The position numbers and the translations under genes are program-made. This document shows, in pieces, positions 61,195 to 64,000 of a DNA stretch of 64,000 nucleotides (its first letter is position 1; every line of letters starts with the position of its first letter). The notes below the pieces were generated by a model that saw only the letters and a list, made by a program, of their open reading frames with translations, did not search any database and had not been told where the DNA came from. The DNA comes from Aliamphritea hakodatensis (GTDB lineage Bacteria; Pseudomonadota; Gammaproteobacteria; Pseudomonadales; Balneatricaceae), in contig NZ_AP025281.1 in assembly GCF_024347195.1 (NCBI RefSeq), positions 124,001 through 188,000 of the forward strand, read 5' to 3'.

Positions 61195-64000
61195 TTATTT
61201 ATCGTCATCTGATTTAATCAGGCGTACATCCAGCTGCGGGAAGGCGATGCAGATATTGTGCTTCTCAAAGTCCGCGTTGATCTGCTGCAGAATATCATGG
61301 GTAACCGGCAGACGGTCATCCAGATTATTCAGGTATAAACGCAGATCGAAGTTCAGGGTGCTGTCGCCAAAGGCATGGAAGTAGGCCGCCGGCTGCGGTT
61401 CCGGCAGTACTTTCGGATGGTTGCGGGCCGCCTGCAGAATCAGCGCCCGGACCAGATCCGTGTCGGAACCGTAGGCAACCCCCACCTGAATGACGACCCG
61501 GGTAATGGGGTCACTCAGGGACCAGTTGATCAACTGATCGGTGACGAAGGTTTTGTTGGGGATGATGACTTCCTTGCGGTCCCAGTCGGTAATGGTGGTG
61601 GCGCGGATCTGAATCCGGGTCACGGTGCCGGTGAGGCCGCCGACGGTGACGGTATCGCCGATGCGGATCGGCTTCTCAAACAGAATGATGATGCCGGATA
61701 CAAAGTTGGCGACGATCTCCTGCAGGCCGAAACCCAGACCCACACCCAGTGCGGCAACCAGCCACTGTAACTTGGCCCATTCCACCCCGATCTGAGACGC
61801 GCCGGCAAGGATGCTCACCACAATCAGGCTGTACTTGGTGATGGTGGTGACCGCGTAAGAAGTACCTGGGGTCAGATCCAGATGTTTCAGCACCAGCAGT
61901 TCCAGCAGCCCCGGCAGGTTATAGGCGGCAAGAATGCTCAGGGAGATGACGAGCAGCCCGGTGATGATGCCCAGCAGGGTAATATTCTCGGCAATTACCC
62001 CACCGCTGGTAACCACGGTATTACTCCACAGGACGATCTCATCCAGTATCTGCAATGCCGGAATAAATTCTTTGAACAGCAGCCACAGGGCAACGAACAG
62101 CAGGCTGACGCTGGTGGCCTTCAGCAGGACTTTAGCCTGATCGGAAATGGTGCTCAGGTTCAGGAAGTTTTCCTGCACGGGGGGCACTTCAGTATTGTTT
62201 TCCCGGGCTTCCAGAATCTCACTGCGCCGGGCTTTGGCACGGTCGAAGGCCAGCCTGCGTTCTTCGATCAGCAGCCAGCGCATTCCCAGTCGGTAGAAGG
62301 TGAATACGGAAAAGAAGATCATTGTGGTGATCAGCAACAGCAGCATGATGATGCCGCCGGTAAGCACATAGCCCAGCAGGGCCTCAGCAATCAGCACTCC
62401 GTGAATCAGCACCAGTGTTGCCAGCCATAACCGGGCACGCTGCCACCACCGGCGGGTTTCAGTAGCTTCGTTGATTTGCGGGGCAACGCGCCATAAGGCG
62501 GCCCAGAAACCGCCGGCCAGCATGGCCAGCAGAATAAATACCACCCGGCCAAGGCCAGAGTGTACCTCGGCGGAAGGGGTGCCGGTCAGGTAAATCAGCG
62601 CCAGTGTGAGGGGGGTGCCCAGTAAATACAGCGGGTGGGCAAGACGCGACAGTGTGGCGCATAACTCTTCCGGGACATCCAGGTGACGGTACAGGAGCCC
62701 GTAAGGACGGCGCAGCCAGAGCAGCAACGACAGATAGGCCCACATCAGCAGTGACAGGCTGATGCTCATCGGCTGCATGACCGGGGCGGGCACCGCAATC
62801 AACTTCTGGGTCAAAAACCACAGCCCTGCCGGTACCGGCAGGCTGATCACCGGTGCCAGCAGCAATAACCGCAGGCTGCGGGTAAACTTGTCCTGCACCA
62901 CATTGCCCAGCTGTTCGGCCCACTGCTGTTCATGGCGGAGCAGATAGCGGAAGCTGTAAAAACTGATCACCGTCAGCACCAGCAGGGTAAACAGTGAACG
63001 CAACCAGGCACCGGAAGCATTGATCTGACTGTTGCTTATGATCTGTGCCGTGTGTTGCTGAATCGCGCCGAAACTGGCGGCCACATCCTGCAGGAAGCGG
63101 CGGTTAATTTCCGTGGTATTGGGCAGCCAGATCAGATAACGCTCCAGCAGGGCCTGCCCCTGCTCGATCTGTTTGTTGATGTCGTTCTGGACCCCGAGCA
63201 GTTTTGCCCGCTCGTCCAGTTCCTGGGCATAGGCGGTTTCCAGCCGGGCGGTCAGCCCCTTCATGTCGTCCAGCAGCTGTGTGGCACGCTGTTGCGCTTC
63301 CGGGCTGAGATCCGTGACGCTGAATGCCTGATTCAGCGCTTGCTGATTCAGCTCCAGATTAGCCAGCCGGACCTGATTAATCCGCTGCCGGTTGGGCTCG
63401 GTATCCTGCGCCGTGGCGAACCGTTCCGAGAGCGCTTTCAGCTCCAGACTGAAGGTGGTATCGGTGAGTTCCAGTTGCTGCTCAATGGCTTTGTAGCTCT
63501 GCCGCAGGAGGCTTTGCTGGCGTTCCAGTATTCGTCGCTGGGCGATGGCCTGCTCACTGCTTTGCAGGCTGTGGCGCAGTTTTTCAGAGAGTTTTTGATT
63601 GCTCTTAACGATCGGTTGCAGTGCTTCGGGGTATTCTACTTCACCGGGGTCTGCCTTCAGGGCTTCCAGGGCCTGTTCGGCTTCGAGGCGGCGCTTGGTC
63701 TGAATCAGGTCCTGCAGTTCCTGCAGATAGGCTTTATGGGCGGCAATCTGACGGGACAGCAGCTCCAGTTGCAGCAGGTCGTAGTCCCGCTGGCTGGGAA
63801 TGTTGAGAATCTCCAGCTCGAAGGCCTGAATACGGGTGTTATTCAGGACGAAGCGGGCTTCCGTCAGCGTTTGGCTGCCGTTTTCACCGCTGGCCGGTGG
63901 CGCAGCGTCCTGCTTCAGCTTGGTAAGCTGGTCACGCAGGCCAGTGGATTTGTCCTGATAATTGCTGACCTGATTATCGAGGGTGTTAAATTGCTGCTCC
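61195..64000 (-). CDS. KefA/MscK-type mechanosensitive channel (5' end cut by window edge)
   Basis: At least 935 codons are visible, open to base 64000. The long N-terminal part is a coiled-coil, periplasmic domain (many QLELLSRQ/ELKALSERF-like heptads). Several membrane segments follow (LFTLLVLTVISFYSFRYLL, LLLLITTMIFFSVFTF). The MscS core is clear: LGFGLQEIVANFVSGIIILF, KPIRIGDTVTVGGLTGTVT and RKEVIIPNKTFVTDQLINWS. Opens under osmotic downshift. Internal starts such as Met near 63264 are not the true start. Confidence 0.94.
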   Translation of the reverse strand, partial: EQQFNTLDNQVSNYQDKSTGLRDQLTKLKQDAAPPASGENGSQTLTEARFVLNNTRIQAFELEILNIPSQRDYDLLQLELLSRQIAAHKAYLQELQDLIQTKRRLEAEQALEALKADPGEVEYPEALQPIVKSNQKLSEKLRHSLQSSEQAIAQRRILERQQSLLRQSYKAIEQQLELTDTTFSLELKALSERFATAQDTEPNRQRINQVRLANLELNQQALNQAFSVTDLSPEAQQRATQLLDDMKGLTARLETAYAQELDERAKLLGVQNDINKQIEQGQALLERYLIWLPNTTEINRRFLQDVAASFGAIQQHTAQIISNSQINASGAWLRSLFTLLVLTVISFYSFRYLLRHEQQWAEQLGNVVQDKFTRSLRLLLLAPVISLPVPAGLWFLTQKLIAVPAPVMQPMSISLSLLMWAYLSLLLWLRRPYGLLYRHLDVPEELCATLSRLAHPLYLLGTPLTLALIYLTGTPSAEVHSGLGRVVFILLAMLAGGFWAALWRVAPQINEATETRRWWQRARLWLATLVLIHGVLIAEALLGYVLTGGIIMLLLLITTMIFFSVFTFYRLGMRWLLIEERRLAFDRAKARRSEILEARENNTEVPPVQENFLNLSTISDQAKVLLKATSVSLLFVALWLLFKEFIPALQILDEIVLWSNTVVTSGGVIAENITLLGIITGLLVISLSILAAYNLPGLLELLVLKHLDLTPGTSYAVTTITKYSLIVVSILAGASQIGVEWAKLQWLVAALGVGLGFGLQEIVANFVSGIIILFEKPIRIGDTVTVGGLTGTVTRIQIRATTITDWDRKEVIIPNKTFVTDQLINWSLSDPITRVVIQVGVAYGSDTDLVRALILQAARNHPKVLPEPQPAAYFHAFGDSTLNFDLRLYLNNLDDRLPVTHDILQQINADFEKHNICIAFPQLDVRLIKSDDDK

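Overview
The window looks like chromosomal DNA of a marine gammaproteobacterium, probably of the Oceanospirillaceae type. This is judged from protein sequence style, the many LysR/GlxA regulators, and the TRAP, betaine-type and amino-acid uptake systems. Coding density is high. No rRNA, tRNA, CRISPR array, insertion sequence or phage gene was recognised.

Layout. (1) 1-3604: a hybrid-type sensor histidine kinase (cut by the window edge) coupled to a periplasmic PF04392-type binding protein. (2) 3797-6189: gamma-glutamyltransferase and a stand-alone cyclic-nucleotide-binding domain protein. (3) 6396-11516: an accessory island, the best candidate here for an undescribed system. A three-gene operon (TIR-like protein, small unknown protein, second TIR-like protein) converges on a 1099-residue PLD-nuclease/SNF2-helicase fusion. 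(4) 11615-15570: housekeeping genes yicC, rph, a nicotinamide phosphoribosyltransferase and a DNA glycosylase. (5) 15567-18913: an HscC-type Hsp70 and a membrane J-like protein, flanked by a 154-bp direct repeat made from the 5' end of the glycosylase gene, the scar of an insertion or duplication. (6) 19194-24776: a MocR regulator, a cytochrome c/cytochrome d1-like protein, a 49-residue small protein and two LysR regulators.

(7) 25130-34022: a methylated-amine module with an MttB-superfamily methyltransferase, two FAD/GcvT (dimethylglycine/sarcosine dehydrogenase-like) enzymes, a GlxA-family regulator and a LysR. Together these suggest stepwise demethylation of a betaine-like compound into tetrahydrofolate. 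(8) 34190-37786: HD hydrolase, LysR, AhpD-like protein and a PNPOx/flavodoxin-reductase fusion. (9) 37826-46481: a tightly packed minus-strand operon (amino-acid ABC transporter, ureohydrolase, M81 peptidase, DAO oxidase, ornithine-cyclodeaminase-like enzyme) with a divergent LysR. It resembles opine or guanidino-compound catabolic operons. (10) 46495-48667: two LysE exporters flanking an AraC regulator.

(11) 48758-51429: a four-gene phospholipid module (membrane protein, CDP-alcohol phosphatidyltransferase, CdsA-like, PlsC-like). (12) 51430-56253: a regulatory region holding a nitrilase-like remnant, then a TAXI-type TRAP transporter and UspA. (13) 56395-58130: a perfect Fur-box palindrome ahead of a ferritin-like protein translationally coupled to a PF11449-type metal exporter. 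(14) 58141-61139: RpiR regulator, 3-hydroxyacyl-CoA dehydrogenase and crotonase. (15) 61195-64000: a KefA-type mechanosensitive channel running off the window.

Function assignments rest on reading motifs by eye; no database search was run.
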